Program-made: the position numbers and the translations under genes
Source: BNXB01 sp031556375
GTDB taxonomy: Bacteria; Bacteroidota; Bacteroidia; Bacteroidales; Azobacteroidaceae
Direction: 5' to 3'
DNA: 64,000 bases
NCBI GenBank assembly: GCA_031556375.1
Contig: JAVBTA010000016.1
Span: 1-64,000 of the forward strand
The notes under the pieces: generated by a model
Told to the model about the DNA's origin: nothing
Databases searched by the model: none
What the model saw: only the letters and a program-made list of their open reading frames with translations
In this document: positions 10,102 to 19,563 of the stretch, one piece after another
Numbering within the stretch: position 1 is the stretch's first letter
Layout: the number at the start of each line of letters is the position of its first letter

Positions 10102-10507
10102 CAGTCCTGGAGCCGTCTTCCTGTTCTTCGATAGTTACAAAAACAGTATTTTCAGGCAGGAGCTCTTCGATTTTTTCGGGCCATTCGATAAAACAAAGAG
10201 CTCCGCTTTCGAAGTAATCTTCCACGCCTATATTGTAGGCTTCCTGTATATTGTTGATGCGATAGAAATCGAAATGATAGATCAGTTCGGCTGTGGTATC
10301 CGACCTGTATTCATTGATTATAGCAAAGGTAGGACTATTTATAACATCGGTAACACCCAATTCTTCACAAATTGCCTTGATGAAAGTTGTTTTACCTGCT
10401 CCCATTTTTCCATTGAATGCAAAGACAGTATTCTCGTCAATAACTGCAATAAATTCACGGGCGGCATCGTGAATTGTTTCTGTGTTTTGTATTTGGATTG
10501 TAGCCAT
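10091..10507 (-). CDS. tsaE: tRNA threonylcarbamoyladenosine biosynthesis ATPase TsaE
   Basis: Small cytoplasmic P-loop protein of 138 residues that works with TsaB and TsaD to place the threonylcarbamoyl group on A37 of ANN-decoding tRNAs. The Walker A motif GKMGAGKT is at residues 33-40, followed by the family motifs SPTFAIINEY and HFDFYRI, and CFIEWPEKI near the C-terminus. The ATG at 10507 gives the usual length; an earlier in-frame start adds ten unlikely residues and crosses the predicted promoter. It has its own promoter, back to back with that of the AAA+ gene. Confidence 0.95.
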   Translation of the reverse strand: MATIQIQNTETIHDAAREFIAVIDENTVFAFNGKMGAGKTTFIKAICEELGVTDVINSPTFAIINEYRSDTTAELIYHFDFYRINNIQEAYNIGVEDYFESGALCFIEWPEKIEELLPENTVFVTIEEQEDGSRTVTL

Positions 10508-10526
10508 AGTTGTTGTTTTATGGGTA

Positions 10527-10564
10527 CAAATGTACATGAATATTTTCAGTATTAATTATCTTTG
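10527..10564. promoter_or_regulatory. Divergent promoter boxes for tsaE and the AAA+ gene
   Basis: A minus-strand TACATTTG at 10527-10534 lies 20 bases before the tsaE ATG, and a plus-strand TATCTTTG at 10557-10564 lies 35 bases before the AAA+ ATG. Both match the Bacteroidetes -7 box; -33 boxes are not clear. Confidence 0.6.
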
Positions 10565-10598
10565 TCAACTCAATTATGCTTATAACAGAAAACTAAAC

Positions 10599-11906
10599 AT
10601 GGATATAAATCGAATTAATGATTTGAGAGATGCATTATTATATTCTCCGGATAATCTCTCTTTGCGTAAGATGTTGGCTTCAGAATTAAAAAATATTGGA
10701 TCCTATGATGAAGCGATTGTTGAATATAAGGAAATATTAAAAAAGATTCCTGATAATCAAGAAATTATGCTTTCAATGGTTGATTGTTATTATAAAGCAG
10801 GAAGGTATTCCACAGCTATAGTGGTTGTTGAAAATCTTATTTCTATGAACGAAGACAATCCGGAAGCGCTTGTTCTTTATACCCGTTTACTTATTCATGA
10901 GAATAATATTGAAAAGGCGATACAGATTTATCAGAGAGTATTGATAATAGATCCCTTTTTCGTTGATGATGACATAGATGCTGTGTTAAGAATTAGTAAC
11001 AGTGTATCTGAACCTGAATTTTCTGATGAAGATCCGGTATTCATAGAGCGTCCTTCTATTACTTTTTCCAGTGTAGGAGGGATGGAACAAGTAAAGAAAG
11101 AAATTGAACTGAAAATTATTGCTCCTCTTAAACATCCGGATTTATATGCTGCTTACGGCAAAAAAATCGGAGGAGGTATATTGCTTTATGGGCCTCCGGG
11201 ATGTGGAAAAACACATTTGGCTAAAGCTACGGCAGGACAAATCGATTCTAAGTTTATTTCAGTTGGTATCAACGATATTTTAGATATGTGGATGGGCAAT
11301 AGTGAGAAAAACCTGCATCAGATTTTTGAAACTGCCCGTCGGAATAAGCCTTGTGTCCTCTTTTTTGATGAAATCGATGCTTTAGGTGCAAGCAGAAGCG
11401 ATATGCGTCAGTCTTCAGGTAAACAGTTGATCAATCAGTTTTTGTCGGAATTGGATGGTATTACTTCAGATAACGAAGGTATTCTGGTATTAGGTGCTAC
11501 GAATGCTCCCTGGCATTTGGACGCTGCTTTTCGTCGTCCCGGACGCTTCGATAGGATTATCTTTGTCAGTCCTCCGGATGTTAAAAGCAGGGAGGAAATT
11601 TTAAAAATACATCTTCAGGGTAAACCTTTGGAAAAAATCTCATATGATTCTTTATCCAAAGCTTGTGATAAATTTTCCGGTGCGGACTTGAAGGCGGTTG
11701 TTGACATCGCTATTGAAGGGAAACTGGAGGAAGCTATGAAAACCGGAGTTCCTTCCCCTCTTTCGACCAGCGATATATTGAAAGCTATTAAAAAGCATGT
11801 TCCAAGTACACAAGAATGGTTTGTTAAAGCGCGAAATTATGCTTTATATGCCAATGATTCAGGGTTATATGATGATATTCTCAGATATTTGAACTTAAAA
11901 AAGTAG
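10599..11906 (+). CDS. TPR-AAA+ ATPase (Cdc48/Vps4-like core), function unknown
   Basis: A 435-residue cytoplasmic protein. Residues 1-130 form three or so TPR-like helical repeats. From about 155 comes a single AAA+ domain of the classic SVGG type: Walker A GPPGCGKT at 198-205, pore loop W231-M232-G233, Walker B LFFDEID at 254-260, and arginine fingers in FRRPGRFDR near 311-319. There is no protease domain, as in FtsH, and no transmembrane segment. The pore loop resembles that of Vps4 and p97, so it may thread or remodel protein substrates. The ATG at 10599 is chosen because it follows a promoter box by 35 bases and starts the folded region. It is followed after 3 bases by a TPR membrane protein, a likely partner. 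Confidence 0.85.
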   Translation: MDINRINDLRDALLYSPDNLSLRKMLASELKNIGSYDEAIVEYKEILKKIPDNQEIMLSMVDCYYKAGRYSTAIVVVENLISMNEDNPEALVLYTRLLIHENNIEKAIQIYQRVLIIDPFFVDDDIDAVLRISNSVSEPEFSDEDPVFIERPSITFSSVGGMEQVKKEIELKIIAPLKHPDLYAAYGKKIGGGILLYGPPGCGKTHLAKATAGQIDSKFISVGINDILDMWMGNSEKNLHQIFETARRNKPCVLFFDEIDALGASRSDMRQSSGKQLINQFLSELDGITSDNEGILVLGATNAPWHLDAAFRRPGRFDRIIFVSPPDVKSREEILKIHLQGKPLEKISYDSLSKACDKFSGADLKAVVDIAIEGKLEEAMKTGVPSPLSTSDILKAIKKHVPSTQEWFVKARNYALYANDSGLYDDILRYLNLKK

Positions 11907-11909
11907 ACA

Positions 11910-13142
11910 ATGGATTTTACATCAATTCAAAGAGCTGAACTGTTACTGGAGCAAAAAAGGGCTCCTGAAGCAGAAAAAATATTGCTTTCAGTACATGGAG
12001 AAATGGCTGATTCTGCTCAGGTTAAATATTTGCTTTCAGAATGTCGTTTTCAGCAAAATGATTATAAAGAGGCATTACGATATATTGATGAGGCTATTGG
12101 CTTATTTCCTGAAAGTGCATATTATTATGCTCATAAGGCCAATGTTTTGTTGAATGACAATAAAGTCAAGGATGCTTTTCAAAATATTGAGCACGCTATT
12201 TATCTTGATCCGGAGGAGTCTTACTTTTGGAGTATTAAGGCTGTTCTCTTGTACGATGATCGAAAATATGAAGAAGCGTTGGCTGCTGCGAATGGAGGAT
12301 TAGCCAGTGATCCTGAAGATTCTGTGTGCCTCAACATCAGGTCTCTTTCCCTGGCCAAGTTAAATCGTGTGGATGAAGCGGGAGAAACAATTAAGGATGC
12401 TTTGAAGTCTAATCCGAATGATAGTTTTACGTATGCCAGTCAAGGGTTTATTTCTTTGCAAGAAGGGAAATCCAGGGAGGCTTTGGAGTTGTTCAGGGAA
12501 GCTTTACGGATAAATCCGGGTAGTAGTTATGCCAAATCCGGATTGGTTGAGGCTTTGAAGTCGAGATTCTTTATCTATCGATGGTTTTATCAGTTTTTTG
12601 ATTGGATGGGCAGACAGGGTAGTTCTATCCAGTGGGCTTTGATTATAGGAATTATTGTGGTTCAACATCTCTCATCATCTATTGCTAAAACATATCCGGA
12701 TTTGGCTCCGGTTTTCAATGTGGTTTCAATTCTGTTAGTTGTATTTGTTCTTCTGAGTTGGATTATAGTGCCATTGTCCAATTTGTTGTTAAGGTTAAGT
12801 CCGTATGGTAGATATGCTTTGACAAAGAATCAAATTGAAAGTTCTAATTGGATAGGTGTTTTGCTGTTAGTTTCTCTCCTTCTTTTTATAGGTACTTGGA
12901 TAACTCAAATAGACGTGTTTGAACCATTTGCATTGATGGTTTTATTATCGGTTATTCCGGTCAGTTATATTTTTTATTTCAGATCCTCTCCTCAATCAAC
13001 CTTAGTAAATGCTTTGTCTATTGGAATAATTGTCCTGGGTTTTCTCAGTATTATTTTAGACTTTTTCAATATTTTCTTGTTTCTGTTTCTTGGTTATCAA
13101 TTCTATATAAATAGTTTGGGAATGAAAAGAAGTATAGAATAA
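11910..13142 (+). CDS. TPR protein with C-terminal membrane segments, unknown function
   Basis: A 410-residue protein. Residues 1-215 hold five to six TPR units (for example YKEALRYIDEAIGLFPESA and SREALELFREALRINPGSS). Residues from about 225 form five or six hydrophobic helices such as ALIIGIIVVQHL and GVLLLVSLLLFIGTWI. The TPR part is probably cytoplasmic. It starts 3 bases after the TPR-AAA+ gene and has the same TPR style, so the two likely act together, the membrane protein perhaps anchoring the ATPase. No family name is recognised. A strong hairpin terminator follows. Confidence 0.8.
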   Translation: MDFTSIQRAELLLEQKRAPEAEKILLSVHGEMADSAQVKYLLSECRFQQNDYKEALRYIDEAIGLFPESAYYYAHKANVLLNDNKVKDAFQNIEHAIYLDPEESYFWSIKAVLLYDDRKYEEALAAANGGLASDPEDSVCLNIRSLSLAKLNRVDEAGETIKDALKSNPNDSFTYASQGFISLQEGKSREALELFREALRINPGSSYAKSGLVEALKSRFFIYRWFYQFFDWMGRQGSSIQWALIIGIIVVQHLSSSIAKTYPDLAPVFNVVSILLVVFVLLSWIIVPLSNLLLRLSPYGRYALTKNQIESSNWIGVLLLVSLLLFIGTWITQIDVFEPFALMVLLSVIPVSYIFYFRSSPQSTLVNALSIGIIVLGFLSIILDFFNIFLFLFLGYQFYINSLGMKRSIE

Positions 13143-13162
13143 TAACACGAAATGTACTTAAA

Positions 13163-13204
13163 AAAATGGCCCATCTCATGTTTCTTCTTGAGGTGGGCCA
13201 TTTT
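13163..13204. terminator. Bidirectional terminator
   Basis: Stem AAAATGGCCCATCTCA / TGAGGTGGGCCATTTT, 16 bp with one G-U pair and a 10-base loop, lies between the convergent TPR membrane gene and the yegP-like gene, and has A/T runs on both sides. Confidence 0.85.
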
Positions 13205-13221
13205 AAGGTAATTGTCCCCGA

Positions 13222-13551
13222 TTAATCCAGGTCTTCTATATCAGCATCAGGAGCATTCATTTCGACAGATATAATCCCGTTTTTGACGGAATCCTCTGAT
13301 TCATACATCAAGCTGGAACCTATTATATGGCCATCTTTTGCTCTTAAATGAAAGTAAAATTGACCATTAGGTGAGGTTTGCTTTTCAAATTTTGATTCAT
13401 CCATCGAATTTCTTCTAACCGATTCAATGCCATTTAGACATTCATTCTTACTGGAAAATCCTTCACTCGTCAAAATTATAAGCCCATTTCCCGCTTTTAA
13501 ATAAAACTGAAACTCGCCATTTTTTCGCTTGGCGACAATAAACTTTCCCAT
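13222..13551 (-). CDS. DUF1508 / YegP-like protein
   Basis: A 109-residue protein with two tandem copies of the DUF1508 fold: FYLKAGNGLIILTSEGF with a following SK-NECLNGI, and FHLRAKDGHIIGSSLMY with SV-NGI. E. coli YegP has the same double layout. Its role is unknown. The ATG at 13551 begins the conserved GKFIVAKRKNGEF; an upstream in-frame extension has no such match. No neighbour hints at a function; the gene stands alone between a strong terminator and a 176-base gap with nothing recognised. Confidence 0.85.
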   Translation of the reverse strand: MGKFIVAKRKNGEFQFYLKAGNGLIILTSEGFSSKNECLNGIESVRRNSMDESKFEKQTSPNGQFYFHLRAKDGHIIGSSLMYESEDSVKNGIISVEMNAPDADIEDLD

Positions 13552-13727
13552 GATAGTATGTAATAATGTTATATATGTCTCTGTTTCTTTACAACAAACA
13601 CCAGTCCAAGAAAGTTCAAAAAACAAAAAATATGCTAATAAAAGTTAAGAATTATAAAAACAATGCGCTTTGGAATATATCTATGTTCGTCAGAGTCGAT
13701 GATAGCAATTAAGAACAGGATAAAATA

Positions 13728-14879
13728 TTAAGGATTTTTAATAATTAAACCTCCATTATAAAATTCATTTTTATCATCTGCCCCATAAAGTTCATCTTTT
13801 CTTGAATCGTGATAAAAGGTTTTCGGATTGGCTCCATCTACGATAGTAAAAAATTCACTTTTATTTTTTGGAATAGAATATATAAAATAAACGTGATTTT
13901 TATCTGAAAAATATAGCGAGTTAATAATTTTGAATGAATTAACATCAACATTATTAAGAATATAGCCGAAAAAGTAAACGGATTGTTTATCTTTAGCAAA
14001 TCCTTCTGATAAAAGCTCAAAGCTATTCGCATCCGCCGGAATTGCTTTCCCGGAATAAAAAATATGATTGGTATCCCGACAACAGTAACCATCCAGAATC
14101 CTGAATGTAGAAGCATCTGCATCTCCGTCGTTTAATAAGTAACCATTTTCGTATACTTTATTATTAATAATGATGAATGGATCTGCTAAAACAGAGATAC
14201 TGTCGATAGAATGAAATGGAATCGTTTTGAAGTCCTGAGTATTTTCGATATCAAAAAAATATACTTGCTTATTGTCCCTGACATATGTATTGCCCAGAAC
14301 TTCCAGACTGTCGGTATTTATTTGTGTTTTTTTTATTCCTCCGAAATACGGCGCATATAGAAAGTTTTTATCCTTCATGAAATTGTCGGATAAAAAAGTA
14401 AAAGAAGACGGATCTGCTTCAACCGGCTTACTGTAACCCTGATAAACATGATTCTTATCATATCCCCATCCGATATGCCCTTTATAACTTCCATATGTCT
14501 CCACATCGACATTATACAGTATCCTTAGAGTATATTTAGCATCTTTCAATGCCGGAAAATAAATATGATTTTTGTCTCTCATAGTACCATCCTCTTTCAC
14601 CTGAAAACTTTCTACGTCCACATGTGGCTGTGGGATATCCTGGTAATAAACCATTTTTTTATCTTTGGCTACGAATTCGGCCAAAGGAGTAAATGTCTTT
14701 GAATTAGCTCCTTTAATTTTATTTCCGTGAATACCCATAGTCTTTGCCGGTTTATCTGTGAAATAAACGGTTCCCCAACTTTTTCTATAATATTTAGAGA
14801 TATTTTCATCAATTGGATTTCCAACACAAGAACAAAGACCTATGAATATCAATGTAGAAAGAAAATACTTTAGCTTCAT
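13728..14879 (-). CDS. DKNYY-repeat lipoprotein
   Basis: A 383-residue predicted lipoprotein with a lipobox ending at Cys18 (LCSC). The rest is built from repeats of the DKN-hvy type, as in VAKDKKMVYY, MRDKNHIYF, GYDKNHVYQG, FAKDKQSVYFFG and YFSDKNHVYFI, each followed by a D-x-x-S/T-F unit. The DKNYY family is widespread but of unknown function; the repeats suggest a beta-rich extracytoplasmic protein. It lies 4 bases after the P-type ATPase gene and is probably co-transcribed with it. Confidence 0.85.
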   Translation of the reverse strand: MKLKYFLSTLIFIGLCSCVGNPIDENISKYYRKSWGTVYFTDKPAKTMGIHGNKIKGANSKTFTPLAEFVAKDKKMVYYQDIPQPHVDVESFQVKEDGTMRDKNHIYFPALKDAKYTLRILYNVDVETYGSYKGHIGWGYDKNHVYQGYSKPVEADPSSFTFLSDNFMKDKNFLYAPYFGGIKKTQINTDSLEVLGNTYVRDNKQVYFFDIENTQDFKTIPFHSIDSISVLADPFIIINNKVYENGYLLNDGDADASTFRILDGYCCRDTNHIFYSGKAIPADANSFELLSEGFAKDKQSVYFFGYILNNVDVNSFKIINSLYFSDKNHVYFIYSIPKNKSEFFTIVDGANPKTFYHDSRKDELYGADDKNEFYNGGLIIKNP

Positions 14880-14883
14880 ATCG

Positions 14884-17607
14884 TTATTTATTTTTATTAA
14901 TTAATCGTCCGATACCTTTGACTGTTTCCATGATCAAAAGGGGAGCGAAAGATAGTCCTGTGACCCACATCCATTGTTCTCCGGTTAGTTTGGTGATTTT
15001 GAATATGCCATGCAGAGCAGGAACTTCAAGAACAGTTAACATAAGCCCGACTACCAGTAAAATAGCGCCAAGTAACAATTTATTAGAGAAAAATCCTTTG
15101 AATGCAGAATCGTATGTTGAACGTACATTGAATACATGGGTCATCTGTGAAAGTGCCAGAACTGCAAATGTCATTGTTTGAGCTGCAATAGCATTTGGTA
15201 AGGATGACATTTGTTTGATAAAGTCCCAAAATCCAAGTCCTTGAACATCATTTGATGTGTACATCCCTATAACATAAGCTGTTAATGATAGTAATCCGAT
15301 CATAGTTCCTTGCAGGAAAATGCGGGTTGCGAATACTTTATTCATGATTCCTAATTTAGAATCTACCGGTTTCTGTTGCATTACATCCGGATTGGCAGGG
15401 TCGACGCTCAGGGAAAGTGCGGGTAAACTGTCTGTTACAAGGTTGATCCAAAGGATATGGATCGGTAATAATGGAGAGATCCAGTTTGCGAGTACGGCGA
15501 TGAACAGCACCACAATTTCTCCGATATTAGTCGACAACATGAACTGGATCGCTTTCAGAATATTATTGTAGATGCGTCGTCCTTCTTCTACGGCTGTAAC
15601 TATAGTAGCAAAATTATCGTCGGTTAAAACAATATCGGCAGCTTCTTTAGATACATCGGTTCCGGTAATACCCATCGCGCAACCAATATCTGCCAGTTTG
15701 AGCGCCGGGGCGTCATTGACTCCGTCTCCGGTCATTGCAACAATATCTCCTGAACGTTGAAAAGCATTTACGATACGTACTTTATGTTCCGGGGATACAC
15801 GGGCGTAGACAGAAATAGAGTGAACGTTCTCGAGTAATTCATCGTCTGTCATCTTTTCTACATCCGCTCCGGTTCTTGACTCTTCACCAGGCTTCATAAT
15901 TCCGAGATCCAATGCGATTGCCGTAGCAGTTATTTTATGGTCTCCGGTAATCATAACAGGTTTGATACCAGCTGTCCGGCATTTTTCGACAGCGTCTTTT
16001 ACTTCTTCGCGTGGAGGGTCGATCATTCCCAGCATTCCGATGAAAATCAGGTTATTCTCAATTGTTGCCGGTTCTATTTTTTCAGGTAATCCGGAAACTT
16101 CTTTTAATGCTGTAGCCAGTACCCGTAGGGCTTTTCCTGCCATATCAACATTTGCTTCCCTGATCTGAGTTTTGAGTTCTTCGCTTAATACCACAATTTC
16201 TCCATTAAGAAGGATATGGCTACAACAACCCAAAACTTCATCTAAACCACCTTTCGTGTGAACAATCAATTTATCATTCTCATCCCGATTGACAGTCGTC
16301 ATCATTTTTCGTTCCGAGTCAAAAGGTATTTCGGCAATCCGGGGAAACGTGCTATCCAGTTTATCTTTAATTAATTGATACTTAATACCGACATCGATAA
16401 GTGCGGTTTCTGTAGGGTCTCCTGTTGTTTTCCATGAATCTCCATCGATGCTTAATTTGGCGTCGTTTGCCAAAATGGATGCTTTTAGGAGTGTCTCTAC
16501 TTCATAACTTTTTTCTCCGATCTCCCGTACAATATCCATTGTTTTCCCGTTAACAAACATTTTAATGACGGTCATGCGGTTCTGGGTCAGAGTTCCTGTT
16601 TTATCAGAACATATGACTGTCGTACTTCCAAGAGTTTCTACTGCCGGGAGTGTCCTTACGATCGCATTTTTCTTAACCAAGCGTTGTACCCCGACTGCTA
16701 AAACAATAGTTGAAACAGCAGGCAATCCTTCCGGAATGGCAGCTGCAGCTAAGCTGACAGCAGTCATAAACATCTCCATCATGTCTTTTCCATACAGGAC
16801 ACCAACAATGAATAAGATGATACATATGATTAGAGCTCCTATACCAAGGAACTTACCTAGTTTATCCAATTTTTCCTGCAATGGAGTTTTTGTTTCAGGA
16901 ACAGATTGAATCATCGCAGCGATCTTGCCGACCTCTGTTTTCATCCCTGTTTCAATTACAACCCCCTTTCCTCGTCCGTAAGTGACTGTACTTGAAGAAA
17001 ATCCAAGATTATCCCGGTCTCCTAAGGGAGTATTTTCCTGTTCAATGGGACTTGTAAATTTCTCTTCCGGAACAGATTCTCCTGTCAATGCTGAATCCTG
17101 AACCTTAAGATTGATAGCCTCCGTGAGACGAAGATCTGCCGGAATGGCATCTCCTGTATCCAGAACAACCAGGTCACCAGGCACGAGTTCCCGGGATTCA
17201 ATAACTTCTACCTGCCCGTCACGGATAACTTTACAGTGAGGAGCCGACATTTTTTCAAGGGCTTCGAGTGATTGTTCTGCTTTTGCTTCCTGGATTGTTC
17301 CTATAAGAGCGTTGAGTATGACAATAAATAAAATGATAAGAGCATCAGTGAATCCTTCTCCATGCATGTATCCTACAATTCCGGAGATAATGGCTGCTAC
17401 TAATAGCACAATAATCATGAAACTCTTGAATTGTTGCAAAAATTTGTAGAAGATTCCTTTCTTTTTCTTTTTTTCAAATTCATTGTAACCATAAGTGTCT
17501 AGTCTTCTTTTGGCTTCATCTTTACTTAATCCCTTTTCGAGTGATGTTTGCAGTTTTTCAGCAACTTGAGTGACTGATAAATTGTAGTAAGTTGTTTCGG
17601 TGACCAT
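14884..17607 (-). CDS. Ca2+-translocating P-type ATPase (type II)
   Basis: A 907-residue membrane cation pump with the cation-ATPase N-domain, an actuator domain with TGES (DSALTGESVPEEK), the membrane motif PEGLPA in helix 4, the phosphorylated Asp335 in DKTGTLT, TGDGVNDAPALK in the hinge, and four C-terminal helices. The PEGL motif and overall size fit Ca2+ exporters of the SERCA/PMCA group; other divalent or Na+/K+ specificities cannot be fully excluded. Downstream is a DKNYY lipoprotein gene 4 bases away. It has its own -7 box TATATTTG at 17641-17648. Confidence 0.9.
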   Translation of the reverse strand: MVTETTYYNLSVTQVAEKLQTSLEKGLSKDEAKRRLDTYGYNEFEKKKKKGIFYKFLQQFKSFMIIVLLVAAIISGIVGYMHGEGFTDALIILFIVILNALIGTIQEAKAEQSLEALEKMSAPHCKVIRDGQVEVIESRELVPGDLVVLDTGDAIPADLRLTEAINLKVQDSALTGESVPEEKFTSPIEQENTPLGDRDNLGFSSSTVTYGRGKGVVIETGMKTEVGKIAAMIQSVPETKTPLQEKLDKLGKFLGIGALIICIILFIVGVLYGKDMMEMFMTAVSLAAAAIPEGLPAVSTIVLAVGVQRLVKKNAIVRTLPAVETLGSTTVICSDKTGTLTQNRMTVIKMFVNGKTMDIVREIGEKSYEVETLLKASILANDAKLSIDGDSWKTTGDPTETALIDVGIKYQLIKDKLDSTFPRIAEIPFDSERKMMTTVNRDENDKLIVHTKGGLDEVLGCCSHILLNGEIVVLSEELKTQIREANVDMAGKALRVLATALKEVSGLPEKIEPATIENNLIFIGMLGMIDPPREEVKDAVEKCRTAGIKPVMITGDHKITATAIALDLGIMKPGEESRTGADVEKMTDDELLENVHSISVYARVSPEHKVRIVNAFQRSGDIVAMTGDGVNDAPALKLADIGCAMGITGTDVSKEAADIVLTDDNFATIVTAVEEGRRIYNNILKAIQFMLSTNIGEIVVLFIAVLANWISPLLPIHILWINLVTDSLPALSLSVDPANPDVMQQKPVDSKLGIMNKVFATRIFLQGTMIGLLSLTAYVIGMYTSNDVQGLGFWDFIKQMSSLPNAIAAQTMTFAVLALSQMTHVFNVRSTYDSAFKGFFSNKLLLGAILLVVGLMLTVLEVPALHGIFKITKLTGEQWMWVTGLSFAPLLIMETVKGIGRLINKNK

Positions 17608-17640
17608 TGTTAATGATAATTAGTTAATATTTTTAAGTCA

Positions 17641-17700
17641 CAAATATACAGTATTTTGCGCATTTCATGTGTTGTTTTATAAAAAAAACGTTTATTTTTG
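17641..17700. promoter_or_regulatory. Divergent promoters for the P-type ATPase and Na/Pi cotransporter
   Basis: Minus strand: TATATTTG at 17641-17648, without a clear -33 box. Plus strand: TTG at 17672-17674 and TATTTTTG at 17693-17700 with an 18-base spacer, both matching the Bacteroidetes -33/-7 layout. Confidence 0.65.
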
Positions 17701-17745
17701 TGATCAGAAACAACAACCCTATTTAATTTATACCCCCTTTCCAGG

Positions 17746-19560
17746 ATGGAATATTCTTTTTTTGATTTTTTAAAGCTCATCGGTTCTTTGGGTATTTTCC
17801 TGTATGGAATGAAGATTATGAGCGAAGGCTTACAAAAAGCTGCCGGTGATAAGTTGAGAAATATTTTGTCGGCGATGACTACCAATCGCTTTACCGGAAT
17901 TTTTACCGGAGTTCTGATTACAGCATTAATACAATCCTCTTCTGCAACGACTGTGATGGTTGTTAGTTTTGTGAATGCAGGATTATTATCGTTAGCCCAA
18001 TCTATCAGTGTGATTATGGGCGCGAATGTGGGAACTACGGTTACTGCATGGATTATATCGCTTTTTGGATTTAAAGTGAATATCAGTGTGTTTGCCCTGC
18101 CTTTGGTTGGTTTGGCCTTGCCATTTATTTTCTCTTCAAAGAGCAAAAATAAATCCCTAGGTGAGTTTATGATTGGTTTTGCATTGTTGTTTATGGGACT
18201 TGATTTTCTGAAAATGAATGTTCCTGATTTGCAAAGCAATCCTCAGATGTTGGCTTTTTTGCAGGAATATACCAATATGGGATTTGCATCAATTTTGCTT
18301 TTTCTTTTAGTAGGTACAATCTTAACAATTATAGTACAATCCTCAAGTGCAACAGTTGCAATTACCTTGATCATGTGTAGTCAGGGTTGGATTTCTTTTG
18401 AAATTGCAGTTGCAATGGTACTTGGAGAAAACATAGGGACTACGGTTACTGCAAATTTAGCAGCTCTTTCTGCTAATGTTTCTGCCCGTAGAGCTGCTCT
18501 GGCTCATTTGATATTCAACGTGTTCGGGGTTATCTGGGTTCTTTGTTTATTCTATCCATTTACACGGATGGTTGCTTCTATTGTTACAAATATAGGCCCA
18601 GGCGACCCGAATTCAATTTACAGCTTCCTGAATGGTTTGGATTCTGAAACCATAGCTTTGATATCCGGAAAGGAAACTTTAACAGATCCGGGTCTGATTG
18701 CTTTGAGGGAACGGTTGGTTGCGGAGCAAACATCTGTTTCGTACGGACTTTCATTATTCCATACGTTATTTAACATTTCAAATGTCTTTATCATGGTTTG
18801 GTTTACAAATCTGTATGTTAAGATCTGTACACGACTTATCAAAAGTAAAAAGACAGATGAGGAATTTCAACTTAAATATATATCATCCAGCATGTTTTCT
18901 ACATCAGAACTTTCGGTTCTTGAGGCAAAAAGAGAAGTTGTGGTCTATGCTGAACGTACTCACCGGATGTTACAGATGGTGAAAGATCTGTATTATTTGG
19001 ATTTGAAAGAAGAGAAAGAATTCATCAATATTTATGGCCGTATAGAAAAATATGAAAATATCAGCGACCGTATGGAAGTCGAGATAGGCAACTACCTGAA
19101 TAAAGTGTCAGAAGGCCGGTTGAGTTCCGAAAGTAAGGAAGTGATCCGCGATATTATGCGTGCGGTAACTGAAATAGAAAGCGTAGGTGATGCATCATAT
19201 AATCTTGCGAAAACGATTAAACGTCGTAATGAGGCTAAATCAGTATTCACAGAAGAAATGAATATGCATGTGGATATGATGATTGATTTTGTAAATAAGT
19301 CATTATTGCGGATGATAGAGGTGTTGAAAATTCAGGATCCTGTAGAAGATGACGGTCTGGAAACATATAATCTTGAAAAGGAGATCAATATGTTACGGAA
19401 TCAGCTTCGTATGCGGAATATAGAGGATGTAAATGCGAACAAATATGACTACCAGGATGGAGTTTATTACATGGACTTTATTTCAGAATGTGAGAAACTG
19501 AACGATTATGTAGTGAATGTAATAGAAGCCTGGTGCCAGAAAGGATTGAAAGCAAAGTAA
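17746..19560 (+). CDS. Na/Pi cotransporter family protein with PhoU-like tail
   Basis: A 604-residue inner-membrane protein. Residues 1-360 carry the NptA/PNaS duplication with two copies of QSSSAT (in TALIQSSSATTVMVV and IIVQSSSATVAITL) and repeated GxNxGTT motifs (MGANVGTTVTA and LGENIGTTVTA). The last 220 residues are soluble and helical, like PhoU. It probably takes up phosphate or exports it using the sodium gradient. It converges on the PfkB gene with a 3-base gap. Confidence 0.9.
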   Translation: MEYSFFDFLKLIGSLGIFLYGMKIMSEGLQKAAGDKLRNILSAMTTNRFTGIFTGVLITALIQSSSATTVMVVSFVNAGLLSLAQSISVIMGANVGTTVTAWIISLFGFKVNISVFALPLVGLALPFIFSSKSKNKSLGEFMIGFALLFMGLDFLKMNVPDLQSNPQMLAFLQEYTNMGFASILLFLLVGTILTIIVQSSSATVAITLIMCSQGWISFEIAVAMVLGENIGTTVTANLAALSANVSARRAALAHLIFNVFGVIWVLCLFYPFTRMVASIVTNIGPGDPNSIYSFLNGLDSETIALISGKETLTDPGLIALRERLVAEQTSVSYGLSLFHTLFNISNVFIMVWFTNLYVKICTRLIKSKKTDEEFQLKYISSSMFSTSELSVLEAKREVVVYAERTHRMLQMVKDLYYLDLKEEKEFINIYGRIEKYENISDRMEVEIGNYLNKVSEGRLSSESKEVIRDIMRAVTEIESVGDASYNLAKTIKRRNEAKSVFTEEMNMHVDMMIDFVNKSLLRMIEVLKIQDPVEDDGLETYNLEKEINMLRNQLRMRNIEDVNANKYDYQDGVYYMDFISECEKLNDYVVNVIEAWCQKGLKAK

Positions 19561-19563
19561 CGA

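Noticed and set aside
17610..18239. A 209-codon leftward reading frame opposite the Na/Pi cotransporter
   Set aside because: It is the shadow of a gene with clear QSSSAT repeats; it has no recognisable domain or promoter.
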